A DNA stretch of 64,000 bases from Herbiconiux daphne (GTDB lineage: Bacteria; Actinomycetota; Actinomycetes; Actinomycetales; Microbacteriaceae), in contig NZ_JANLCJ010000004.1 of the NCBI RefSeq assembly GCF_024979295.1, positions 124,001-188,000 on the forward strand. Direction: 5' to 3'. Within the stretch, counting starts at the first letter, position 1; every line of letters begins with the position of its first letter. Positions 35,982 through 43,413 of the stretch are shown here, one piece after another. The position numbers were made by a program, and so were the translations under genes. Below the pieces are notes generated by a model. The model had not been told where the DNA came from. It worked only from the letters and a program-made list of their open reading frames with translations, and did not search any database.

Positions 35982-37003
35982 AGGGCTACGTTCCCCTCGT
36001 CGAAGCACGCCGCCAGCAGGCCGACCAGCTCGAAGAGGCGCTCGCGCGCATCGCCGACCGGGCGCTCGCCCTTCAGGCGTCGGGCGCGCTCGCGGGGCCG
36101 GGCCCGATCTTCGTGGGCATCGGGGCGAGTCTGGCCGCGGCGGCGGCTCCGGTGTGGGCGTTGCGCAAGCGCGGCATCCATTCCTGGCGGCTGGGGGCGG
36201 GTGACCATCCTCTGCCCTACCCGGTGAGTGCGCACCCGATCATCGGCATCTCGCAGAGCGGCAAGAGCTCCGAGACCCTGGCCGTGCTCGAGTCGATCGA
36301 CCCGGCGCTGCGGCTCGCGGTGGTCAACAACGCGCCGTCGCCGATCTCGTCGATCGTGGAGCGGTCGCTCGTGCTCGGCAACATCCCCGACAGCTACGCG
36401 TCGACCATCGGCTACACGGCCACGATCGTGGCGCTCGGCATGATCGCCGACCTGTGGGACGGCGGCAGTCTCGACGCCGACTGGGCCCTGTTGGCCGACG
36501 ACTTCCGCGCGCTGGAGCAGCAGCTCGATCGCCGGTCGATCGGCATCGCCGAGCGGTTCGCCGCGGCCCCCTCCGCCGACTTCGTCGGCGCGGGCCCGGC
36601 GGTGGGTTCGGCCGAGGCGGGAGCGCTGCTCTTCCGCGAGGTGGCCCGAGTACACTCCACAGCGATGAGCACGCGCCAATACCTGCACGGCTCGATGGAG
36701 TCGGCCGGCGACGGCATGCACATCGTGCTCGGCGACGAACGCGAGATCGATCTCGCCCAGACGCTGAGCGAGGCCGGTCACCGGGTGGTGCTCATCACGT
36801 CGCAGGACGTTCCGCAGACCGACTCGCTCACCACGGTGTCGCTGCCGCGGCGGCACGCGGCGCAACGGGCCATCCTCGAGGCGCTCGTGATGCAGGCGTT
36901 CGCCAACGACATGGCGTTCGTGCGCGGCATCGACGTGGAGGAGTTCGTGTTTCACAACGCCGACACCAAGGTGGAGACGAGCACCCCGGGCGAGCGCGCA
37001 TGA
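35978..37003 (+). CDS. SIS-domain sugar isomerase/deglycase-like protein
   Basis: 341 residues with two SIS domains, like the isomerase half of GlmS. The first has G-I-G-A-S-L-A-A-A and the phosphosugar loop S-Q-S-G-K-S-S-E-T-L. The second has F-R-E-V-A-R-V-H-S with the catalytic-type Glu and a following L-H-G-S-M-E. There is no glutaminase domain, so it is not GlmS itself. Relatives include the fructoselysine-6-phosphate deglycase FrlB and AgaS-type deaminase/isomerases. Its position between amine oxidase and sugar kinase suggests removal or exchange of an amine on a sugar phosphate (inference). Confidence 0.88.
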   Translation: MKGYVPLVEARRQQADQLEEALARIADRALALQASGALAGPGPIFVGIGASLAAAAAPVWALRKRGIHSWRLGAGDHPLPYPVSAHPIIGISQSGKSSETLAVLESIDPALRLAVVNNAPSPISSIVERSLVLGNIPDSYASTIGYTATIVALGMIADLWDGGSLDADWALLADDFRALEQQLDRRSIGIAERFAAAPSADFVGAGPAVGSAEAGALLFREVARVHSTAMSTRQYLHGSMESAGDGMHIVLGDEREIDLAQTLSEAGHRVVLITSQDVPQTDSLTTVSLPRRHAAQRAILEALVMQAFANDMAFVRGIDVEEFVFHNADTKVETSTPGERA

Positions 37004-37911
37004 GCCTGCTGGTGGGGTTCGACATCGGCGGCACGAAGGCCGCGGTGCGCATCGAGAACGCCGATCGCTCGGTGGCACGGGAGTTCACGGTGCCGTCGCT
37101 CGACTGGGACGCCGAGCCGATCGATGCCGGCATCCGCTGGATCGCCGGCACGTTCGGCGCGCTCGACGAATCGCTCTCGTCGCCGGTGTCGGCCCTGGGC
37201 ATCGGGGCGCAGGGCCTCGACAACACCGCACTGATGCTGGCCTACGGCGCCGCCCTCACCACGCGGCTCGGTGTGCCCACGATCGCCGTGAACGACGCCG
37301 CTCTGATCGCTCCGGCGGCCGGCCTCGACCGGGTGATCGGCCTGATCGCCGGCACGGGCGCGATCGGGGTGGGCTGGACCGACGAGGGCGACTTCCTCAC
37401 CGCCGGCGGCTGGGGCTCCGTGATCGGCGACGACGCCGGGGCAGCGGGAATCGTGCGCGAGGCGGTGAAGCGCGCCCTCGGCCGGCACGACGACGGGTTC
37501 GACGACCCGCTGCTCGGCGTTCTGCTCGAGAGCTTCGGCGTGGCCGACGCCGAGCGCCTGGCCCGCGCCGTGAACGACGACCCGACCACCGAGAACTGGG
37601 GCCCGCACGCCCCTGCCGTGTTCGACGCCGCCCGCAACGGTTCGATCGAGGCCGGAATCGTCGTCGAAGCTGCCGCGCAGCATCTCGCCCGCTTGGTCGA
37701 CCAGTTGCTCGCCCACGGAGCCGTCGGCCCCGACGTGGTGGCGGCGGGCTCGGTCGTGGCATCGCAACCGGTTCTGTTCGACCGGATGTCGGCACTCGTC
37801 ACCGCGCGCCACGAGAGCCTGCGAGTGCGCCTGCTCGACCGCGACCCCGTCGTGGGAGCCGTCGAGCTCGCCGCCCGCCTCGTCGGCGCCGGAGCCCCCC
37901 TCCCCCGATGA
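37000..37911 (+). CDS. BadF/BadG/BcrA/BcrD-type ATPase, probable amino-sugar kinase
   Basis: 303 residues of the ASKHA fold. The N-terminal phosphate loop is G-F-D-I-G-G-T-K-A-A-V, the second is L-I-A-G-T-G-A-I-G-V-G, and G-G-W-G-S-V-I-G-D-D-A-G-A-A is the hallmark of N-acetylglucosamine-kinase-like BadF proteins. The adenosine segment is V-V-A-A-G-S-V-V. Such kinases phosphorylate amino sugars at O6 with ATP. It overlaps the SIS gene by four bases, so kinase and isomerase/deglycase are made together. Confidence 0.9.
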   Translation: MSLLVGFDIGGTKAAVRIENADRSVAREFTVPSLDWDAEPIDAGIRWIAGTFGALDESLSSPVSALGIGAQGLDNTALMLAYGAALTTRLGVPTIAVNDAALIAPAAGLDRVIGLIAGTGAIGVGWTDEGDFLTAGGWGSVIGDDAGAAGIVREAVKRALGRHDDGFDDPLLGVLLESFGVADAERLARAVNDDPTTENWGPHAPAVFDAARNGSIEAGIVVEAAAQHLARLVDQLLAHGAVGPDVVAAGSVVASQPVLFDRMSALVTARHESLRVRLLDRDPVVGAVELAARLVGAGAPLPR

Positions 37912-38732
37912 CCCCCGTCGCCGCCGCGCCGCCCCTCACCCCGGTGGCTGTTGCGCGAACCGGCCCTCTGCCCGCCGCGGAGGCCTCGTCGACACCGACA
38001 ACCGCCACCCCACCGCTGGCGCACGCGCACGCGACGGTCGTGTCTGCCGGCGACCGCCGGGGCGGTCCGCGCGCTGCGGGCCGGCGTGCCGCATGGGCCG
38101 CTCGGCTCGGTGCGGTGGGGGCGCACACGGTCATGGCCTTCGGCATGGTGGCGCTCGTCGTGACCGGGCCGAGCTCCATCGCAGGCGTGGCTCTCGTCGT
38201 GACCGGAGTGTGCCTGGCGACAGCCTTCGTGCTCGCTCCTGCCGCCCGCACTGCCTGGTGGGCGCGCGCCACGATCGTCGACCTGTGGGCGATGGCGTTG
38301 CTCACGCTGCCGATGGCCGGGCGCGCGGTCGGCGCGCTGCCGAGCGGCGGCACGGGAGACGGCGCAGCAAACGGCACCGTGGGCGATGGGACATCCGCGT
38401 CGCTCCCGCTGCTCACCGGCGTGCATCACCTGGTCACCCCACCGACGTCGGCGGCCTCGCTGACCGACCTGGCGACCAGCCCGCTGGCGGTGGTCACCGC
38501 CTGGCTGGTCGTGCGCATCGCGCTCACCCTCGCCCGCCGCGCCTCCCCGGCAGCGGCAACCGGCCACGATGACCGGGTCGGCGGGTCACCGACACCCGCC
38601 ACCCGCTCCCCGATCGGGGCTCGCAGCGGCCGCGCGGGAACCGCCCCGTCCCGGGTCGGCTCCGGTGGTGCGCACGCGCTCGCCCTCGTGGCGAGCGCCG
38701 TCCAGCTCGCCCTCATGCTCGCGCTGCACTGA
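37908..38732 (+). CDS. Hypothetical membrane protein at the end of the amine-oxidase operon
   Basis: 274 residues. A proline/alanine-rich cytoplasmic-looking N-terminus (about 65 residues) precedes hydrophobic segments near 70-90, 92-112, 120-140, 188-208 and 255-274. The first helix carries H-T-V-M-A-F-G-M, and the last ends with Leu-His. His/Met spacing of this kind is seen in some copper-related membrane proteins, including DUF5134-type ones, but family membership cannot be claimed. ATG 37908 overlaps the kinase stop (ATGA), which ties it to the operon. Confidence 0.6.
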   Translation: MTPVAAAPPLTPVAVARTGPLPAAEASSTPTTATPPLAHAHATVVSAGDRRGGPRAAGRRAAWAARLGAVGAHTVMAFGMVALVVTGPSSIAGVALVVTGVCLATAFVLAPAARTAWWARATIVDLWAMALLTLPMAGRAVGALPSGGTGDGAANGTVGDGTSASLPLLTGVHHLVTPPTSAASLTDLATSPLAVVTAWLVVRIALTLARRASPAAATGHDDRVGGSPTPATRSPIGARSGRAGTAPSRVGSGGAHALALVASAVQLALMLALH

Positions 38733-38818
38733 GTTCACACCGGCGGGCGCCGCAACGACCCCCACCGCGCCGCCTTCGACCCGTGCGCCCAACACGCGCG
38801 GGCGGGCGGCCGCCCCGA

Positions 38819-40195
38819 TCAGGCCTGCCAGACCGTCTTCGCGTTGGTGAACTCGCGGATGCCGAACGCCGACAGCTCGCGCCCGTAGCCCGAGTCCTTG
38901 ACCCCACCGAACGGCACCCCGGGGAACGAGGCCGTCAGCCCGTTCACGAACACCCCGCCCGCGTCGATCTCGCGACCCAGACGGACGATCTCGTCGGGGT
39001 CGTTGGTCCAGACGCTCGACGACAGGCCGAAGTCGGAGTCGTTCGAGCGCTCGATCGCCTCGTCGAGATCGGCCACGCGGTAGAGGCACGCGACCGGCCC
39101 GAAGCACTCCTCGCGATAGATGCGCATGTCGGGCGTGACACCGGCCAGCACCGTGGCCGGATAGAACCAGCCCGCGGCATCCGGAACCTCGCCCCCGGCG
39201 AGCACGGTCGCGCCTTTGCCGACGGCGTCGTCGACGAGCTCCTGCACGTCGCGCCGGCCGCGCTCGGTCGCGAGCGGGCCGAAGGTGGTCGCCGCGTCAC
39301 GCGGGTCACCCGCGACCGTGGCGGCCATGCCGGCCACGAACGCGGCCTCGAACTCGTCGTAGACGTCGGCGTGCACGTAGTAGCGCTTCGACGCGATGCA
39401 CGACTGACCCGAGTTCTGCACCCGCGCCGTGACCCCCAGCTCGGCCGCGCGCGCGATGTCGGCGGTGGGCAGCACGATGAACACGTCGGTGCCGCCGAGC
39501 TCGAGCACGGTCTTCTTGACGTTGCGGCCCGCCGCCTCGGCGACGGAGGCTCCGGCCGCGACCGACCCGGTGAGGGTGGCGGCCCGGATGCGCCGGTCGT
39601 CGAGCAACGGTGCCACGGCCCCGCCCTCGATCAGCAGCGTCTGGAACGATCCGTGCGGAAAGCCGCCGCGCTCGAACAGGTCGCCGAGGTAGAGCGCGCT
39701 CTGCGGCACGTTCGATGCGTGCTTGAGCAACCCGGTGTTGCCCGCCATCAGGGCGGGCGCGGCGAACCGGATGGTCTGCCAGAGCGGGTAGTTCCACGGC
39801 ATCACGGCCAGCACCACCCCGATCGGGTCGAACCGCACCGAGAGGGCGGAGGCGTTGACGGCCGACGACTCGACCGGCTGCTCCGGGGCCAGGTAGCGCT
39901 CGGCGTTGTCGGCGAAGAAACGCATGCCGGTGGCCGACTTCAGCGTCTCGTAACGCGCCGTGGCGAGCGTCTTGCCCATCTCGGTGGTGATGAGCTCGGC
40001 CACCTGGTCGACCTCGGCCTCGAGAATGCCGGCCGCCGCGCGCATCCACTCGGCTCGCTCGGCGAACGTGGTCGACGCGAGTTGCCGGTAGGCGGCGTCG
40101 GCCGCCGCGATGCGCTCCTCCACCTCGGCGGGCGTGTGGGGCGCGAACTCGCGCAGGAGTTCTCCGGTGCTGGGGTCGACGGTGGCGATGGCCAT
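38819..40195 (-). CDS. NAD(P)-dependent aldehyde dehydrogenase (succinate-semialdehyde type)
   Basis: 458 residues. The nucleotide-binding and catalytic blocks are present: P-W-N-Y-P-L-W-Q, T-G-S-V-A-A-G, the general-base Glu in V-L-E-L-G-G-T-D and the catalytic Cys in N-S-G-Q-S-C-I-A. Length and sequence are close to GabD-type succinate-semialdehyde dehydrogenases of actinobacteria. It could oxidise aldehydes made by the amine oxidase encoded nearby on the other strand, although it has its own promoter. ATG 40195 with TGAGGA upstream is preferred to longer frames. Confidence 0.9.
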   Translation of the reverse strand: MAIATVDPSTGELLREFAPHTPAEVEERIAAADAAYRQLASTTFAERAEWMRAAAGILEAEVDQVAELITTEMGKTLATARYETLKSATGMRFFADNAERYLAPEQPVESSAVNASALSVRFDPIGVVLAVMPWNYPLWQTIRFAAPALMAGNTGLLKHASNVPQSALYLGDLFERGGFPHGSFQTLLIEGGAVAPLLDDRRIRAATLTGSVAAGASVAEAAGRNVKKTVLELGGTDVFIVLPTADIARAAELGVTARVQNSGQSCIASKRYYVHADVYDEFEAAFVAGMAATVAGDPRDAATTFGPLATERGRRDVQELVDDAVGKGATVLAGGEVPDAAGWFYPATVLAGVTPDMRIYREECFGPVACLYRVADLDEAIERSNDSDFGLSSSVWTNDPDEIVRLGREIDAGGVFVNGLTASFPGVPFGGVKDSGYGRELSAFGIREFTNAKTVWQA

Positions 40196-40251
40196 CTGCT
40201 GTGTCCTCACTTCATCGTGAGCGGTTGGAAACCGCTTGCCGTTCGTATCAG

Positions 40252-40305
40252 ACCAGGCTAAACCATCCAATACGGGCAAGCAACCACAGCTAGACCAATC
40301 AATAC
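40252..40305 (-). promoter_or_regulatory. Pair of 22/23-bp direct repeats upstream of the aldehyde dehydrogenase
   Basis: Two copies of ACCA-N(1-2)-GCTA-R-ACCA-N-YCAATAC occur at 40252-40273 and 40283-40305, with starts 31 bases apart, about three helical turns. Seen from the dehydrogenase strand the half-sites read TGGT. They lie in the only sizeable gap between the dehydrogenase and SRPBCC genes and are candidate tandem operators for an unidentified regulator. Confidence 0.6.
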
Positions 40306-40306
40306 A

Positions 40307-40798
40307 TTATGAATCCGTCGGATCCACCGATCGCAGGGTGACATAGGAGTGACCGGATGGCCCGTCGTGCGTCTCGACGTAGTGCTTGAACTCGCGCAAC
40401 GACGACGTGACGATGCGGTCGTCGACCCCGAGGGTCGCCGCCGCGTGCTCCGCCGCCGACTTCGGCGCCCAGGTCACGCTCAATGTCACCTCGGTCGTGC
40501 CCTCAGCGGGTTCGGCGAAGGTCGCCGAACCCGTGAGGGAGAGGTCGCCCGACAGCGTGCGCCAGCTGACGCGCTCCTCGGGGAGTTGCTCGGTGATCTC
40601 GGCGTCGAACTCGCGCGTGAGCGCGCCGATCGCGCCGGGCGAGCCGATCGAGAGGGTCCAATGGCTGTAGACGTCGGCTGACGTCGTGACCGCCTTGACC
40701 GCGGGGATGAAACGCGAGAACGATTCGACGTCGAGCCATTGCTGGTAGACGGCCGCGATCGGCGCTTCGATCACCTCGGTGTGGTGGGCTTCGGTCAT
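40307..40798 (-). CDS. SRPBCC (START-like) domain protein
   Basis: 163 residues of the cyclase/dehydrase-like helix-grip fold. The start T-E-V-I-E-A-P-I-A-A-V-Y-Q-Q-W-L-D-V-E-S-F-S-R-F (split here by turns) is the typical first strand and helix; W-R-T-L-S-G-D-L-S and T-E-V-T-L-S-V-T-W are later strands. Such domains bind hydrophobic ligands in a deep cavity. An AGGGA lies upstream of ATG 40798. It is in the same direction as the dehydrogenase, but the repeat-bearing gap suggests separate control. Confidence 0.82.
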   Translation of the reverse strand: MTEAHHTEVIEAPIAAVYQQWLDVESFSRFIPAVKAVTTSADVYSHWTLSIGSPGAIGALTREFDAEITEQLPEERVSWRTLSGDLSLTGSATFAEPAEGTTEVTLSVTWAPKSAAEHAAATLGVDDRIVTSSLREFKHYVETHDGPSGHSYVTLRSVDPTDS

Positions 40799-40828
40799 CG
40801 GTGGTGTTCCCTCTCGATCGATTGCTCG

Positions 40829-40993
40829 CTAGACCCGGCGGTTGCCGGTGATCGCCCGCACGATGAAGACGATGACCGCCAGCACGAGCAGGATGAGACC
40901 CACCCAGAGCAAGAAGTTCAGAGACGAGACGAAGCCGCCTGTGAACAGCAGGATGACCGCGATGACCGCGATGACGATGAGCAGGATGTTCAC
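40829..40993 (-). CDS. Very small hydrophobic membrane protein (54 residues)
   Basis: GTG 40993 follows an excellent AAAGGAG, and the frame runs to TAG at 40829-40831. The product is almost entirely two transmembrane helices (Ile/Val/Leu-rich N-terminal 17 residues, F-T-G-G-F turn, second helix) ending in a basic R-A-I-T-G-N-R-R-V. It resembles the short two-helix stress-linked membrane proteins common in Gram-positive bacteria, but no function is known. It lies between the SRPBCC and lipoprotein genes, all on the same strand. Confidence 0.7.
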   Translation of the reverse strand: MNILLIVIAVIAVILLFTGGFVSSLNFLLWVGLILLVLAVIVFIVRAITGNRRV

Positions 40994-41056
40994 TGTGTTC
41001 TCCTTTTGATTGTGAAGGACGGCCGTCGGCCGCTGTCGCCACCTTGTGGGTGGACG

Positions 41057-41647
41057 TTATTCGTCGGTGCCGGAACCGCCGTTGCCGTTCCCGTTCCCGT
41101 TGTTCCCGTTGCCGTTGCCGCCGCCGTTGCTGCCGCTATTGCCGTTGCTGTTTCCGCTGCCGCTGTCGCCGTTGCCGCTGTCGCCCGAACCGTCGTCGTC
41201 GGTGGCCGGGTCGTCGGTGACCGTGTCGTCGGTCGGCGAGGGCACGGCCGGGTCGGTGACGGCATCCGACGGCACCGGCTCGGGCGCCGGCACCGGCTCG
41301 TCGCTCGGCTCAGGCTCCGGCTCGGGCGTCGCGGCAGGCGCGGGCGTCAGCAGGTCGGCGCGCACGGCGTCGATGGCCTGCTGGATCGTGGCCGCGCGGC
41401 TCGGTGACACGTCGCCCTTCGACGACGCCTGCTCGAGCTGGGTCTCGAGGTTGTCGATGGTGGCGAGGGCCGCGGCACTGTCGCCGGCGGCCGCCTGGTT
41501 CGCGGCCGTCACGACGGTCGACTGCATGAGTTCGCCCGTTCCCGCCGAGATTCCGGATGACGCACCGGCACACCCGGCGAGTCCTACCGTCAGGGCCACC
41601 ACGATGACCGCGGCCGCCGAGGCGGCCCTCAGCCGAGCCGGGCTCAC
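41057..41647 (-). CDS. Lipoprotein with Ser/Gly/Asn-rich tail, coupled to a Ser/Thr kinase
   Basis: 196 residues. Signal peptide with V-G-L-A-G-C (Cys26); a helical central part (S-T-V-V-T-A-A-N-Q-A-A-A-G-D, I-D-N-L-E-T-Q-L-E); then a Pro/Glu linker and a 60-residue tail of Asp, Gly, Asn and Ser encoded by short repeats. It is probably extracytoplasmic with a disordered, mucin-like end. GTG 41647 overlaps the kinase stop (GTGA), so the kinase may control or report on this protein. No enzyme motif is seen. Confidence 0.72.
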   Translation of the reverse strand: MSPARLRAASAAAVIVVALTVGLAGCAGASSGISAGTGELMQSTVVTAANQAAAGDSAAALATIDNLETQLEQASSKGDVSPSRAATIQQAIDAVRADLLTPAPAATPEPEPEPSDEPVPAPEPVPSDAVTDPAVPSPTDDTVTDDPATDDDGSGDSGNGDSGSGNSNGNSGSNGGGNGNGNNGNGNGNGGSGTDE

Positions 41648-42993
41648 GGCGTCACCGAATCGAGCAGGCGCTGCATGTCGGCACCGAGCGGGTCGACCAG
41701 GGCCGGCAGCGTCGGCGCCTGGGCGGGGCTCGAGGCACTGAGTGCCCAGAGCAGCGCGCCGACGATGGCCGCCACGACGAGCAGGGCGATCACGGCGATG
41801 ATGATGCGCCAGGGCGCACGACGCCGGATGGGCGCGGTGTCTTCGGCGAGCGCCGAGGTCGCGGCCACGTAGGCGGACGGTGCCGTCGGGGTCTGCGTCG
41901 GGGCCGGGGCACTCGGCAGAACGCGCGTGACCTCCGGATCGGCCACCCGCCCCGCGCCAGCGCCACCGGTCAACCGCTCGGTCACGACATCAGGGTCGGC
42001 CAGCCGCCCGGCCACTCCGTCACCGGCGACCATCCGCTCGGTCACGTCGGTGGGGTCACCCAGCCGCACGGTGCCCCCACCGGGAGCGGCCGACTGCACG
42101 GTCGCGTCGGTCGCGTCGGCGGCGTCTCCCGGTTCTGCCGCTCGCTCCGCGGCACCGGTGAGCCGCAGGCGATCGATCGCGAGCACGACCTCGAGCGCGG
42201 TGGGCCGCTCGGCCGGGTCGCGCGTGGTCATGGCCGTGAGCAGCGACTTCCAGGGGTAACCGAGCGCCCCCGGAATCACGGGGTCGCTCGTGAGCCGCGC
42301 CAGCGCGGCCTCGTGGGCGCCGGTCTGCGCGAACGCCCGCGTGCCGGTGAGCGCCTCGATGACCACGAGCCCGAGGGCGTAGACGTCGGCGGCGGGCGCG
42401 GGTTCTTCACCCCGCACCTGTTCGGGGCTCAGGTAGGCGGCCGTGCCGACCACCGTTCCCACGCTCGTGATGCGGGTCGAGTCGATCAGGTGGGCGATGC
42501 CGAAGTCGGCCAGCTTCGCCCGGAATCCCTCTCCGGGCACGTGCGACCGGCGCAGCAGCACGTTCGACGGCTTCACGTCGCGGTGCACGATGCCGGCCTG
42601 GTGCACGACATGCAGGGCCTCGGCCAGGTCACGCGTCATGACCTCGACGTCGTGGCGGTCGATCGCGCCTTCCGCGATGCGGTCGCGGAGCGTGGGGCCC
42701 TCGACGTACTCCATCACGAGATAGTCGGGCGGCTCCCCCGAGACGCGGGCGTCGAACAGCGTGACGAGCGACGAGTGGTTGAGTGCGGCGAGCAGCCGCG
42801 TCTCCGACGCCGTGCGCGCGGCACCGGCGGCGGAGTCGTTGAAGACCTTCACCGCCACCGTGCGCCCGAGCGTCTCGTCGTGCGCGCGGTAGACCACGCC
42901 CATCCCCCCGACGCCCACCCGGGAGTCGAGGCGATAGCGGCCGTCGAGGAGCTCGCCGGTGTTCGGCGAGCTCTCCGGCAGCAGAACCGACAT
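41644..42993 (-). CDS. Transmembrane serine/threonine protein kinase (PknB-like)
   Basis: 449 residues. The kinase domain has the glycine loop G-V-G-G-M-G-V-V-Y, Lys49 in A-V-K-V, H-R-D-V-K-P-S-N with Asp139, D-F-G and the activation-segment end A-Y-L-S-P-E-Q. A juxtamembrane stretch contains three degenerate units of the type L-x-D-P-x-V-T-E-R. One transmembrane helix near 395-420 leaves only a short outer tail, with no PASTA domain. It phosphorylates cytoplasmic proteins; a signal could come through the co-encoded lipoprotein (inference). It starts three bases after the DUF6458 gene. Confidence 0.92.
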   Translation of the reverse strand: MSVLLPESSPNTGELLDGRYRLDSRVGVGGMGVVYRAHDETLGRTVAVKVFNDSAAGAARTASETRLLAALNHSSLVTLFDARVSGEPPDYLVMEYVEGPTLRDRIAEGAIDRHDVEVMTRDLAEALHVVHQAGIVHRDVKPSNVLLRRSHVPGEGFRAKLADFGIAHLIDSTRITSVGTVVGTAAYLSPEQVRGEEPAPAADVYALGLVVIEALTGTRAFAQTGAHEAALARLTSDPVIPGALGYPWKSLLTAMTTRDPAERPTALEVVLAIDRLRLTGAAERAAEPGDAADATDATVQSAAPGGGTVRLGDPTDVTERMVAGDGVAGRLADPDVVTERLTGGAGAGRVADPEVTRVLPSAPAPTQTPTAPSAYVAATSALAEDTAPIRRRAPWRIIIAVIALLVVAAIVGALLWALSASSPAQAPTLPALVDPLGADMQRLLDSVTP

Positions 42994-42996
42994 CGA

Positions 42997-43257
42997 TCAG
43001 ACCAGCGGGTCGTTGGTGTCGCGCGTGCTGCGGGTCACCTGCTCGCCACTGGCCGGGTCGACGGCCGTGCGCGTCGTGGCGACCGACTGACGCCGGCGCA
43101 GCAGGAAGACGAGGCTGATGAGGAAGACGACGACGCCGGCCCCCATGAGGATGTAGCCGATGAGGGCGAGATTCACCACGCCGCCGAGGTCGATGTTCAC
43201 CGCGAAGGCCAAGATCGCCCCGATCACGAACAAGCCGATCCCTGTGCCGATACCCAT
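42997..43257 (-). CDS. DUF6458 family small membrane protein
   Basis: 86 residues. The opening M-G-I-G-T-G-I-G-L-F-V-I-G-A-I-L-A-F and the N-I-D-L-G-G-V-V turn are characteristic of this actinobacterial family, with two transmembrane helices and a short charged C-terminus. Function unknown. GGAGA precedes ATG 43257. It is the first gene of the apparent DUF6458-kinase-lipoprotein operon and may be a small partner of the membrane kinase. Confidence 0.82.
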   Translation of the reverse strand: MGIGTGIGLFVIGAILAFAVNIDLGGVVNLALIGYILMGAGVVVFLISLVFLLRRRQSVATTRTAVDPASGEQVTRSTRDTNDPLV

Positions 43258-43370
43258 GTGCTCTTCTCCAATCGTGGGGCGAGCGATTCGCCTCACACGA
43301 GCGCCCGTGCCTGACAATCGGCTGTCTGATCGTCGCGACGGGGGTGCTGCTCTGCAACATGCCTACCATG

Positions 43371-43395
43371 ATTGAGTCAATTGCGATTGAGTCAA
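43371..43395 (+). promoter_or_regulatory. Tandem TTGA-G-TCAA operator-like repeats before the arsR fusion gene
   Basis: ATTGAGTCAA occurs at 43371-43380 and 43386-43395. Each contains the small inverted repeat TTGA-G-TCAA, and the copies are 15 bases apart, about 20 bases before ATG 43414. The arrangement is that expected of an autoregulated ArsR-type site. Confidence 0.55.
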
Positions 43396-43413
43396 AGTTG
43401 ATGGGTGTGCGCC

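Noticed and set aside
33861..36008. Long frame antisense to the amine oxidase
   Set aside because: No motif, and the His-rich tail region appears only as Val/Leu repeats; the oxidase is unambiguous.
35978..37003. SIS gene as GlmS (glucosamine-6-phosphate synthase)
   Set aside because: There is no N-terminal glutaminase domain, and the gene is in a catabolic-looking operon.
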